Of a stretch of DNA of 9,876 nucleotides, positions 1 through 6,453 are shown in pieces. A program made the position numbers and the translations under genes. Within the stretch, counting starts at the first letter, position 1. Each line of letters begins with the position of its first letter. This DNA comes from Actinomycetes bacterium (GTDB taxonomy: Bacteria; Actinomycetota; Coriobacteriia; Anaerosomatales; JAJZPX01), in contig JAJZPX010000058.1 of NCBI GenBank assembly GCA_021811025.1, forward strand, positions 1 to 9,876, in the 5' to 3' direction. The notes under the pieces are model-generated. The model was not told the DNA's origin. It was given only the letters and a program-made list of their open reading frames with translations, and made no database searches.

Positions 1-1
1 C

Positions 2-409
2 CACGGGCGTGGCAAGTATGCCGGCTCGCTGACCTGGCCCACGCCGGGGTACGAGACGATCACCTCGCCGTACGGCTGGCGAATCCACCCCGTCCTCGGC
101 ACGAGGAAGTTCCACGCCGGCATCGATATCAGGGCTCCGAAGGGCGCACGGATCGTCGCCGCGGGTGACGGGACGGTCATCTTCGCCGGCGATCGCGGCG
201 GATACGGCAACTGCGTGATGATCGACCACGGGGACGGGCTCGTCACCGTCTACGCGCACCAGAGCAGGATCGTGGTGTCCGAGGGCGCGCGCGTGCGCAA
301 GGGCCAGAAGATCGGCGAGGTGGGGAGCACCGGCCTCTCGACCGGGCCGCACCTTCATTTCGAGGTGCGCGTCAACGGCGAGGCCAGGAACCCGACGAGC
401 TACCTGTAA
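2..409 (+). CDS. M23 (LytM-type) metallopeptidase, C-terminal part (5' end outside window)
   Basis: The reading frame is open from the left edge of the window; 135 residues precede a TAA stop. It is the catalytic domain of an M23 peptidase, a zinc enzyme that cuts peptide cross-links in peptidoglycan outside the membrane. The zinc-site motif HxxxD is at H38-D42 (numbered from the first complete codon), the YAH histidine is H86, and the HLH motif is at 117-119 inside the usual GSTGxSTGPHLHFE stretch. A typical SPYGWRIHP entry segment precedes it. All expected catalytic residues are present, so this looks like an active enzyme. The N-terminus (often a signal peptide plus coiled coil, as in EnvC/NlpD-type proteins) is not visible, so the exact subfamily and its activator role cannot be judged. 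It lies 34 bases upstream of a second M23 gene in the same direction. Confidence 0.93.
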   Translation, partial: HGRGKYAGSLTWPTPGYETITSPYGWRIHPVLGTRKFHAGIDIRAPKGARIVAAGDGTVIFAGDRGGYGNCVMIDHGDGLVTVYAHQSRIVVSEGARVRKGQKIGEVGSTGLSTGPHLHFEVRVNGEARNPTSYL

Positions 410-427
410 GCCGCCGCCGGGGAGCTG

Positions 428-436
428 TGGTAGAGT
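428..436 (+). promoter_or_regulatory. Candidate extended -10 for a leaderless M23 transcript
   Basis: The intergenic bases read TGG followed by TAGAGT, which fits an extended -10 (TGn-TAnnnT). The ATG at 444 starts 8 bases after the hexamer, so transcription could begin at or next to the start codon. There is no good -35 and no clear Shine-Dalgarno close to the ATG, which agrees with a leaderless mRNA. Such mRNAs are common in actinobacteria. This is inferred from sequence only. Confidence 0.35.
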
Positions 437-443
437 CTCCCTC

Positions 444-1481
444 ATGCCGGCGAAGTCCTCACGCCTGCTCCCCGGCAGGCTCAGATTCCTCGCGCCGGCG
501 CGGCTGTGCGCCGCAGCGCTCGCGTCGGTGCTGCTGACGACGCTGCTCGCGCCCGCTCCCGCCGGCGCGCTCGCGTTGCGCGTTCCCGCGCAGACGCCGC
601 TGGTGACGGATGTCCCCGTAGAGGTGAGCGCGACCGATCCGCCGGGCGTCGGCCTGCTGTTCCAGGACGGCACGCTCGTGCGCTCGATGATGCTCGCACC
701 CTCGGCCCCCGCGACGTTCTCGGCGGTCACGCTCGCACCCGGAACACATCGGCTGCGCCTGGTGCTGCGCTCGCGCCGCGGGCTCGTCTCCTCGCCCGTC
801 GCGGTCGTCTCGGCATGGGGAACGCCCCCGGCGCCGCGCTCGATGACGCCGGTGCACGCCGGCCTCTACCCGAAGTGTGTGACCCTCCCGGTGTTCGTCG
901 GGGTGGGCGCTGAGAGGCTGACGACGCTGGTGAACGGGAAGGCGGTGTGGACGAGCGCGCTCGTCCCTCCGGTCGCGCTGCCGGTCGCGCTCACGCTGCC
1001 TTCCGGCGTCGACGAGATCGAGCTTCGCGCCGAGAACCCGCTCGAGACCAGCTCGACGCGGTACCGGATGACTCGGCCGACGTGGCCGGTTCCCGGGAAC
1101 TGCACGGTCGGGTCGGGCTTCGGCATGCGCTGGGGCAGGATGCACAAGGGGATCGACATCCACGCGCCGTACGGGGCTTCGGTCGTGGCGGCCGCGCCCG
1201 GCAAGGTGATCTGGGCGCGTTACCTCACCTCGTACGGCGCGCTGGTGATGATCGACCACGGCGGGGGGATGACGACCTACTACGCGCACCTGAGCCGGAT
1301 AGACGTGAAGATGGGGCAGCAGGTGAAGATGGGCCAGCACGTCGGGGACGTGGGATCCGCCGGCGGCGCGGCGCACCTGCACTTCCAGCTGTTCGTGAAC
1401 GCGGATAACGACAACCCGGACATGTACCGGCGCGTGAACAGCGGGACTCCCGTCGACCCCTACCCCTACGTGAGGCCGTAG
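444..1481 (+). CDS. Secreted M23 metallopeptidase with long beta-rich N-terminal region
   Basis: This 345-residue protein is predicted to be exported. It has a basic N-terminus, a hydrophobic run at about 16-40 and an alanine-rich cleavage region near 40-44. Residues about 45-215 are rich in short beta-like stretches and may form one or two Ig-like modules; I do not recognise a named domain there. The M23 domain follows (about 222-330), with HxxxD at H234-D238, YAH histidine H282 and HLH at 311-313, so the zinc ligands and general base are kept. The usual GSTGxSTGPHLHF loop is shortened to a GSAGGAAHLHF form lacking the proline. After export there are only two cysteines, C145 and C220, the second just before the catalytic domain; they may form a disulfide. 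The catalytic domain resembles the gene just upstream, so this is a diverged tandem paralogue. Role: probably peptidoglycan remodelling; substrate unknown. Confidence 0.92.
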   Translation: MPAKSSRLLPGRLRFLAPARLCAAALASVLLTTLLAPAPAGALALRVPAQTPLVTDVPVEVSATDPPGVGLLFQDGTLVRSMMLAPSAPATFSAVTLAPGTHRLRLVLRSRRGLVSSPVAVVSAWGTPPAPRSMTPVHAGLYPKCVTLPVFVGVGAERLTTLVNGKAVWTSALVPPVALPVALTLPSGVDEIELRAENPLETSSTRYRMTRPTWPVPGNCTVGSGFGMRWGRMHKGIDIHAPYGASVVAAAPGKVIWARYLTSYGALVMIDHGGGMTTYYAHLSRIDVKMGQQVKMGQHVGDVGSAGGAAHLHFQLFVNADNDNPDMYRRVNSGTPVDPYPYVRP

Positions 1482-1487
1482 TCGAGG

Positions 1488-2057
1488 CTACGCGTCGCGG
1501 TTGTACTCGCGCATCGCGCTGTCGATCCCGTGCTCGACGACGTGCATCACGCATGACGCCGCGGCGGGCATCGTCGCGAGCAGCTCTTGGGCGGCCTCGC
1601 CCCGCACCGGCTCCAGCACGAAGTCCGCGGGGTCCATTCGCCCGGGCGGGCGTCCGATGCCGACACGCACGCGCAGGTAGTCACCGGTCCCGAGAGACTC
1701 AGACAGCGACCGCAGGCCGTTGTGGCCGCCGTGCCCGCCGCCCTTCTTGGCTCGCACGACGCCGGCGGGAAGGTCGATGTCGTCGTGCACGACGATGAGC
1801 TCGGGCACCGGGACGTCGTAGGAGGCCACGAGCCGCTTCACCGACTTGCCCGACAGGTTCATGAACGTCTGCGGCTTCGCGAGCACCAGCTCGTCGTCGC
1901 CGAGCCGCACCGAAGCGACCTTCGCCCCCGCCTCGTCCTTCCAGTACGACGCGCGGAGGTTCTCGCCGAGGAGGTCGACGACGAGGAAGCCCGCGTTGTG
2001 ACGCGTGAGCTCGTACTCGGGACCGGGGTTGCCCAGCCCCACAACGAGTCGCTCCAC
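1488..2057 (-). CDS. pth: Peptidyl-tRNA hydrolase
   Basis: This enzyme releases tRNA from peptidyl-tRNAs that drop off the ribosome. The 189-residue protein has the normal bacterial Pth length. The family signature GLGNPGPEY is at 7-15, catalytic H20 sits in TRHNAGF, and the KPQTFMNLSG motif (61-70) carries N67. D93 lies in VVHDDIDL, and the GGGHGGHNGLRS stretch carries N113. H20 and D93 fall at the same numbers as in the E. coli enzyme. The start is GTG, 9 bases after the rplY stop; a weak GTAGG overlapping that stop may serve as ribosome site, so translation is probably coupled to rplY. It is the last gene of the minus-strand run and converges on the M23 gene, with 6 bases between the stops. 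In many bacteria mfd follows pth; here it does not. Confidence 0.97.
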   Translation of the reverse strand: MERLVVGLGNPGPEYELTRHNAGFLVVDLLGENLRASYWKDEAGAKVASVRLGDDELVLAKPQTFMNLSGKSVKRLVASYDVPVPELIVVHDDIDLPAGVVRAKKGGGHGGHNGLRSLSESLGTGDYLRVRVGIGRPPGRMDPADFVLEPVRGEAAQELLATMPAAASCVMHVVEHGIDSAMREYNRDA

Positions 2058-2066
2058 CTGATGAGC

Positions 2067-2699
2067 CTACTCTTCTTCTTCCTTCGTCTCGCCCACGACC
2101 TCGGGCTCCTCGACCTGAGCGGCCTCCTCGGCGGCGGGGGCCACGGTCGGCGGGGTCACGGAGCAGACGATCTCGTCGGGCGGAGAGGTTATCGTCACTC
2201 CCGCCGGCGGCACCAGGTCGCCAACACGGAGGCTGTCTCCCACCTCGAGCGCGGACACGTCGGCCTCGACGAAGTCGGGAAGGTCCGCGGGCAAGGCCTC
2301 GATGTGGACCTCCATGAAGTTGTGGGTGAGCACCCCGCCGGCCTTCACGCCGACCGAGTCGCCCACGAAGTGCAGCGGCACGGTGGCCGCGATCTTCTGC
2401 GTCATCTTCACGGCCCAGAAGTCGACGTGCTGCACGGTCCCGCGCACGCGGTCATGCTGCACTTCCTTGATGATCGCGTTCACCGCCTTCGCCCCGCCCA
2501 CGGACACGTGGACGAGCGTCGAGCCGTCCCCGTGCGCCGCAAGGATGCGCTCGAAGTCATGGCGGTCGACGGAGATGGGCTGAGGCTTGACGCTGGCGCC
2601 GTACAGCACCGCCGGGAGCTTCCCGGACGCTGCGAGACGGTGCGCCGCCTTGCCGATCACGTCTCTGGTCTCGGCGGCGATCTCTATGTTCTCGGCCAT
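2067..2699 (-). CDS. rplY: 50S ribosomal protein L25, CTC/TL5 two-domain form
   Basis: This protein binds 5S rRNA in the large ribosomal subunit; the two-domain form is called CTC (general stress protein) in Bacillus and TL5 in Thermus. It has 210 residues. The N-terminal L25 domain is about 1-94, with RRNA-binding-type segments around GKLPAVLYG (27-35) and HVDF at 91-94. The C-terminal TL5-type beta domain runs about 100-185, followed by an acidic tail (about 190-210) ending in four glutamates. The frame stays open upstream of this start, but MAENIEI is chosen because AAAGGGAG lies 6 bases before the ATG (2706-2713) and the family begins here; the upstream extension overlaps prs. There are 28 bases to the prs stop and 9 to the pth start, as in the glmU-prs-ctc-pth order of Bacillus. 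Confidence 0.96.
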   Translation of the reverse strand: MAENIEIAAETRDVIGKAAHRLAASGKLPAVLYGASVKPQPISVDRHDFERILAAHGDGSTLVHVSVGGAKAVNAIIKEVQHDRVRGTVQHVDFWAVKMTQKIAATVPLHFVGDSVGVKAGGVLTHNFMEVHIEALPADLPDFVEADVSALEVGDSLRVGDLVPPAGVTITSPPDEIVCSVTPPTVAPAAEEAAQVEEPEVVGETKEEEE

Positions 2700-2727
2700 C
2701 GTGCGCTCCCTTTCGTCACGGCTCGCG

Positions 2728-3690
2728 CTACAGCTGGAAGTCCGGGTCGAAGAGCTCGGACACGGACTCGTTGTCGAAGACGTTGCGAATCGCATGCGCG
2801 AAGAGCGGCGCCACGCTCAACACGCGTATCTTGCCCTCCCGGCGCTCGACCGGGACGGGCAGAGTGTTCGTGACCACGACCTCGACGATCGGCGAGGCGT
2901 CGATCCTCTCGTACGCCGGCGAGCTGAAGATGCCGTGCGTCGCGGTCACGTACACGTCCTTGGCGCCGCTCGCGATGAGCGCGCGCGCTCCCTCCGCAAT
3001 CGAGCCGCCGGTGTCGATCATGTCGTCGATGATGATGCAGGTCATTCCCGAGACGTCGCCGATCACGTGCGTGATCTCGGCGACGTTGTGTTCTGGGCGG
3101 CCTTTGTGCATGATGGCCAGCCCGGCGTCGAGCATGTCCGCGAACTTCTTCGCGACCTTCACCCGCCCCACGTCCGGCGACACGACGACCAGGTTCTCGA
3201 GCCCGAGGTCCTCGAAGTGCGCTTCGAGGATGGGCAGCGCCGTGAGGTGGTTGACCGGCAGGTTGAAGAAGCCCTGGATCTGCCCCTGGTGGAGGTCCAT
3301 CGTGATGACGCGATCGGCGCCCGCCGTCGTGATCAGGTCCGCGACGAGCTTCGCCGTTATGGGCTCGCGCGCCGCCGACTTCTTGTCCTGGCGCGCGTAG
3401 CCGTAGTGGCTGATCACCGCCGTGATCGTCCGCGCGGACGCGCGCTTGGCGGCGTCAATCATGATCAGCATCTCCATGAGCGACGCGTTCACCGGGCAGC
3501 AGATCGACTGCACGACGAAGACATCGGCGCCGCGAACGCTCTCGAGGTAGCGGACGTATATCTCGCCGTTGGCGAACGAGGTGATCTTGGCGGCGCCGAG
3601 CTCGATGCCGAGATGCTGCGCGATCCCCTCGCTGAGCTCGAGGTTCCGCGTCCCGGCGAAGACCAGCATACGTCTCTCGTCGCTTGCCAT
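2728..3690 (-). CDS. prs: Ribose-phosphate pyrophosphokinase (PRPP synthetase)
   Basis: This enzyme transfers pyrophosphate from ATP to ribose 5-phosphate, giving PRPP for purine, pyrimidine, NAD, histidine and tryptophan synthesis in the cytoplasm. The 320 residues match the class I enzyme. The flexible ATP loop HYGYARQDKK is at 95-104, the metal-binding DLH histidine is H134, and the PRPP-binding loop with DDMIDTGG is at 222-229. The C-terminal region has the usual VVTNTLP segment. I take the ATG at 3690, 20 bases after the glmU stop. Its ribosome site is weak (GGACAG), and a second ATG seven codons in (3669) preceded by GAGAGACG is possible. The tight glmU-prs-rplY-pth spacing indicates one operon. 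Confidence 0.97.
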   Translation of the reverse strand: MASDERRMLVFAGTRNLELSEGIAQHLGIELGAAKITSFANGEIYVRYLESVRGADVFVVQSICCPVNASLMEMLIMIDAAKRASARTITAVISHYGYARQDKKSAAREPITAKLVADLITTAGADRVITMDLHQGQIQGFFNLPVNHLTALPILEAHFEDLGLENLVVVSPDVGRVKVAKKFADMLDAGLAIMHKGRPEHNVAEITHVIGDVSGMTCIIIDDMIDTGGSIAEGARALIASGAKDVYVTATHGIFSSPAYERIDASPIVEVVVTNTLPVPVERREGKIRVLSVAPLFAHAIRNVFDNESVSELFDPDFQL

Positions 3691-3710
3691 GATTTCTGTC
3701 CGGCACCCCT

Positions 3711-5087
3711 TCAGTCGTCGTCCGCCGCGTGCTTCTTCCGTTCCGTGTACCCTTCGATTGCGCGCTGTTCGGACCGCTCGAGGCCGAGCGCGCCGTCCGG
3801 GACGTCACGGGTGATGACGCTGCCGGCCCCGGTCACGGCGTCCTCTCCGACGCGAACCGGAGCCACCAGCATCGTGTCCGAGCCGATGAAGGCGCCTTCG
3901 CCGATGAACGTCGGATGCTTGCGCGTACCGTCGAAGTTGCAGGTGATCGAGCCCGCACCTACATTGGCCCGCGCGCCGATTGTAGCATCACCTATGTAGC
4001 TCAAGTGCGGGACCTTCGAGCCCTCACCGACAGTGGACTTCTTCACCTCAACGTACGTGCCGACCTTCGCGCCTCGGCCTAGGACGGCACCCGGCCGAAG
4101 GTACGCCATCGGACCGACCGTGGCCTCCTCGCCTACCCGCGCCGAGACACAGACGGCCGAGTCGATAACAGCGCCCGCCCCCACCTCGGTGTTGGTGAGC
4201 CGGCTGTTCGGGCCGATCACGGCCCGGTCGCCCACCGAAGTGGAGCCGTACAGGAACGTCATCGGCTCCAGCACCACGTCTCGGCCGAGGGTGACGCCGG
4301 GGGCCACCCATGCGAGGTCCGGATCCGTGATGGTCACGCCGTCGAGCATGTGGCGGCGGTTGATCCGCCGCTGCAGCACCTTCGACGCTTCGGCCAGCTG
4401 GACCCGCGTGTTGACGCCGATCGTCTCGCCCGGGTCCTCGGTGGGCATCGCCACGACTCCCAGGCCCCCGGCCCGGAGGTGCGCGATCATGTCGGTCAGG
4501 TAGTACTCGCGCTGCGCGTTCTCCGGCGTGAGCTTGTGTATGTGCGCCGCCAGAGCGGCGGCGTCGAAGCAGTAGGTGCCGGTGTTCACCTCGTCGATGT
4601 CGCGCTGCTCGGGCGCGAGATCGCGGTCCTCCACGATCCCGGTCACCGCCCCGACCGCGTCCCGCAGGATGCGCCCGTAGCCGCCCGGCTCGCGAACGTG
4701 CGCGGTGAGCAGCGCGACCGCCGCGCCGGCCTCCTCGCGCGCGGAGATGAGCCGCCGCAGAGTGTCGGGCGTCAGCAGCGGCGTGTCGCCCGACAGAACG
4801 AGCAGCGAGCCGGTCAGGCCTTCGAGGGCCCGAATCCCGGTCATCACGGCGTGGCCGGTCCCGAGCTGCTGCTCCTGCAGGACGCACGTCTCGCCGGGCA
4901 GCAGGCCGCGCACGACCTCGGCGCGATGGCCCACCACTACCACGACGCGGTTCACGCCGGCGGAGCGGACCGCGTCGACCACGAGCTCGACCATGGAGAC
5001 GCCGAGGATGCGGTGGGCGACCTTCGGCAGGTGCGACTTCATGCGAGTCCCCTCGCCGGCGGCGAGGACGAGGGCTGCGGCGCTCAT
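3711..5087 (-). CDS. glmU: Bifunctional GlmU: GlcN-1-P acetyltransferase / GlcNAc-1-P uridylyltransferase
   Basis: GlmU makes UDP-GlcNAc, the entry sugar for peptidoglycan, in two steps. The 458 residues are the normal length. The N-terminal pyrophosphorylase domain (about 1-230) has LAAGEGTRM at 8-16 with K22 completing the nucleotide loop, and metal-binding D101 in LSGDTPLL. The C-terminal part (about 250-440) is a left-handed beta helix of hexapeptide repeats with the acetyltransferase histidine H361 in KVPHLSYIGD and the CNFDG segment beyond it. The ATG at 5087 is chosen because AAAGGAG lies 5 bases upstream (5093-5099). The frame is open further upstream, but that extension runs into the tRNA gene and has no family similarity. 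A 47-base gap separates it from the tRNA-Gln, so both may share a transcript. A local patch of A/T-ending codons near 3970-4005 is unusual for this gene. Confidence 0.97.
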   Translation of the reverse strand: MSAAALVLAAGEGTRMKSHLPKVAHRILGVSMVELVVDAVRSAGVNRVVVVVGHRAEVVRGLLPGETCVLQEQQLGTGHAVMTGIRALEGLTGSLLVLSGDTPLLTPDTLRRLISAREEAGAAVALLTAHVREPGGYGRILRDAVGAVTGIVEDRDLAPEQRDIDEVNTGTYCFDAAALAAHIHKLTPENAQREYYLTDMIAHLRAGGLGVVAMPTEDPGETIGVNTRVQLAEASKVLQRRINRRHMLDGVTITDPDLAWVAPGVTLGRDVVLEPMTFLYGSTSVGDRAVIGPNSRLTNTEVGAGAVIDSAVCVSARVGEEATVGPMAYLRPGAVLGRGAKVGTYVEVKKSTVGEGSKVPHLSYIGDATIGARANVGAGSITCNFDGTRKHPTFIGEGAFIGSDTMLVAPVRVGEDAVTGAGSVITRDVPDGALGLERSEQRAIEGYTERKKHAADDD

Positions 5088-5134
5088 TCGCACTCCTTTG
5101 CCGCGACGGGCTGATGTGCCCGGGTTGTAGGCGA

Positions 5135-5209
5135 TGGCTGGGGCGGCAGGATTCGAACCTGCGGATGGAGGCTCCAAAGGCCCCTGCCTTACCGCTTGGC
5201 GACGCCCCA
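5135..5209 (-). tRNA. tRNA-Gln (anticodon TTG), CCA encoded
   Basis: The minus strand folds as a complete 75-base tRNA. The 7-bp acceptor pairs TGGGGCG with CGCCCCA, discriminator G is at 5138 and CCA at 5137-5135. The D stem is GCC/GGC with loop AAGCGGTAA. The anticodon stem is GGGGC/GCCTC (one G-T pair) with loop CTTTGGA, giving anticodon TTG (reads CAA). The variable loop has 5 bases, and the T stem GCAGG/CCTGC encloses TTCGAAT. The U1-A72 first pair and G73 are typical of bacterial tRNA-Gln. It sits between spoVG and glmU on the same strand, with 47 bases to glmU and 56 to spoVG. Co-transcription with glmU is likely, in which case 3' processing would free the glmU message. Confidence 0.97.
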
Positions 5210-5263
5210 GGATACCCGAAGAAGTCTAGGAGACTTCACGGGTCGCGGCAACCGAAGGTATCC
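5210..5263. repeat. Nested inverted repeats between spoVG and tRNA-Gln
   Basis: An inner perfect dyad GAAGTCT-AGG-AGACTTC occupies 5221-5237. It lies inside a wider pair, GGATACC at 5210-5216 and GGTATCC at 5257-5263. On the minus strand the inner hairpin is followed by TTCTTCGGG rather than a real T-run. It could be a weak terminator for spoVG, a site overlapping the tRNA promoter, or an RNA-processing structure; the sequence does not decide. Confidence 0.55.
5223..5251 (-). promoter_or_regulatory. Candidate promoter for tRNA-Gln and glmU operon
   Basis: On the minus strand there is a -35-like TTGCCG (5251-5246), a 17-base spacer and a -10-like TAGACT (5228-5223), each 4 of 6 to consensus. 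Predicted initiation near 5216 would leave about 7 bases before the mature tRNA 5' end. The -10 overlaps the inner inverted repeat at 5221-5237. The match is moderate, but position and spacing fit a tRNA promoter. Confidence 0.42.
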
Positions 5264-5265
5264 CC

Positions 5266-5562
5266 CTACTCGGCCTGCTCCTGCGTGGCCGCCAGCATGA
5301 ACGCCTCGACGCCGCCATCCTCTGCGAACTGGGCGAGGACGGCTTCTTGGATGCGGTTGCGGGCGTCGGTGTTGATGGGATGGCAGATATCCCGGAACTC
5401 CCCGTTCGGGAGCTTCCGGGAGGGCATGGCCACGAAGAGGCCTTTGTCGCCGTTGACTACGCGCAGATCGTGGATGACGAACTGGTCGTCGAGGACGATG
5501 CTGGCGATCGCGCAGACCTTGTTCATGGCGACAGGTCGCAGCGTCACCTTCGTGATGTCCAT
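5266..5562 (-). CDS. spoVG: Septation/regulatory protein SpoVG
   Basis: SpoVG is a small nucleic-acid-binding regulator, named for its role in Bacillus septation and sporulation and widespread in non-sporulating bacteria, where it affects envelope and virulence genes. The 98-residue product has the family hallmarks: MDITKVTLRP at the start, the core FVIHDLRVVNGDKGLFVAMP (28-47) followed by SRK, and DICHPIN at 58-64. The C-terminal helix (about 66-98) is the variable part. The frame is open upstream, but the ATG at 5562 is the conserved start; GGGGGGAG lies very close (2 bases) to it. The gene follows the NTP-transferase by 123 bases and precedes tRNA-Gln and glmU, matching the Bacillus spoVG-glmU order. 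Its presence does not prove sporulation; no spore gene is seen here. Confidence 0.95.
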   Translation of the reverse strand: MDITKVTLRPVAMNKVCAIASIVLDDQFVIHDLRVVNGDKGLFVAMPSRKLPNGEFRDICHPINTDARNRIQEAVLAQFAEDGGVEAFMLAATQEQAE

Positions 5563-5685
5563 GGCTCCCCCCAGTTTGCTGCATTCGGGCCCGCCGCCCC
5601 ATCGGCGGGCTGTCGACTTCTTCGCCGCAACCCCCCCGGATTCCTTCCCCGACACGCATCTCCGGGCGTGGCACAACCATACAGG
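5563..5685 (-). other. spoVG leader region with 8-bp hairpin
   Basis: This 123-base gap separates the NTP-transferase stop from the spoVG start. It holds a perfect inverted repeat, GCCCGCCG at 5589-5596 and CGGCGGGC at 5603-5610, with a 6-base loop, ending 26 bases before the spoVG start. No T-run follows on either strand, so it is not a standard terminator. I see no convincing promoter hexamers here, so spoVG may be read from upstream. Confidence 0.5.
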
Positions 5686-6453
5686 TCAGACGGCTTCGGC
5701 GCTACGGTCTTTCGAGAGCAGGCGTGCCACAAGGGCGGCGTCGGCGGACTTGTCCACGTCCATGCCGATCGACGGCTCATGGACGAGGATCGCGGCACCA
5801 GTGCACCCGATCAGCTGCTTCATCTTCTCCTCGACCTCCCTCGCTTCGAGCAGGCCGAGCACGAACTTGACGGCGAACTTGAGCCCGAGGAGCCGGACGA
5901 GCGCCAGAGCGCTCTTCCGCAGCTCGAAGAGCTGCTGCCCGACCTCGCGGTTGGCCTCCGCCGCGTGAGGGGCGACGAGCGCCACGTTCCCGCCCGTGTA
6001 GAACCCGGACCTCAGCTTGAAGTACGTCCTCTCGCCTCCCGGGAACGCCGCCAGCATGTCCTCCTTCGGCACGAGCGGATACGAGAAGTCCGCGTGCGCC
6101 GCGAGAGCGGCGGTCACGAAGTTGTCGACGGCACGTCCGTCGAGCGCGGGCAGGTCCCCGGTCGCGACGAGCACGTAGCGGTCCGAGCGAAAAGAGGCCA
6201 CGCCGGCGAGCACGTTGTCCATGAACGCGTGGTCCGAGACCACCAGCTTGTCGACCTTGTCGACCCACGGCCCGAGATCCTCGGCCGTCGGGACGACGAC
6301 CGCGATCTCAGCGACGGTCTCCGCGGCGCGGAGAGCGTCCACCACCCACTCGACCATGGGCCGTCCCGCGATCGGCAACAGCCCCTTGAAGCGGCACACG
6401 GGGTCGATCACGATCCCGTCGCCGCCTGCAAGCACGACCGCGTCGACCTTCAC
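5686..6453 (-). CDS. MobA-like NTP transferase domain protein (substrate unknown)
   Basis: The 255-residue product has a GT-A nucleotidyltransferase fold signature: VDAVVLAGGDG at 3-13, then RFKGLLPIAGRPMVEWV (21-37). GDLP at 99-102 supplies the first metal aspartate (D100), and GMDVDK near 231-235 the second (D232/D234). Compared with GlmU or MobA, the arginine of GxGTR is replaced by a hydrophobic residue (V15), although K23 remains. I recall relatives of this type beside spoVG in some Firmicutes, with similarly relaxed loops. A helical, basic stretch (about 175-215) before the second metal site is also distinctive. The GTG start is set by GGAGGAG 5 bases upstream and by the GTGA overlap with the ispE stop; the longer open frame upstream overlaps ispE and is rejected. 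It is not IspD, despite lying beside ispE. The substrate cannot be read from the sequence. Confidence 0.85.
   Translation of the reverse strand: MKVDAVVLAGGDGIVIDPVCRFKGLLPIAGRPMVEWVVDALRAAETVAEIAVVVPTAEDLGPWVDKVDKLVVSDHAFMDNVLAGVASFRSDRYVLVATGDLPALDGRAVDNFVTAALAAHADFSYPLVPKEDMLAAFPGGERTYFKLRSGFYTGGNVALVAPHAAEANREVGQQLFELRKSALALVRLLGLKFAVKFVLGLLEAREVEEKMKQLIGCTGAAILVHEPSIGMDVDKSADAALVARLLSKDRSAEAV

Noticed and set aside
459..1382. Long minus-strand open frame (307 codons) opposite the second M23 gene
   Set aside because: Arginine- and histidine-rich shadow of a well-supported gene; typical of high-G+C DNA, no recognisable domain.
1477..1492. Small hairpin CGTAG/CTACG over the convergent stop codons as a bidirectional terminator
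   Set aside because: Only 5 pairs and no T-run on either side.
1587..3999. Long plus-strand open frames opposite pth, rplY and prs (1587-2873, 2587-3999)
   Set aside because: They run across several confident minus-strand genes and their junctions, and the products look like low-complexity antisense translations.
5107..5122. CGGGC/GCCCG hairpin between tRNA-Gln and glmU
   Set aside because: A 5-bp stem without T-run is expected by chance in such G+C-rich DNA.
5088..5177. 30-codon upstream extension of glmU
   Set aside because: It overlaps the tRNA-Gln, lacks family similarity, and a strong ribosome site supports the later ATG.
5686..6453. Calling the gene after ispE an IspD
   Set aside because: It lacks the IspD-type loop and HD-type motifs; adjacency to ispE alone does not justify it.
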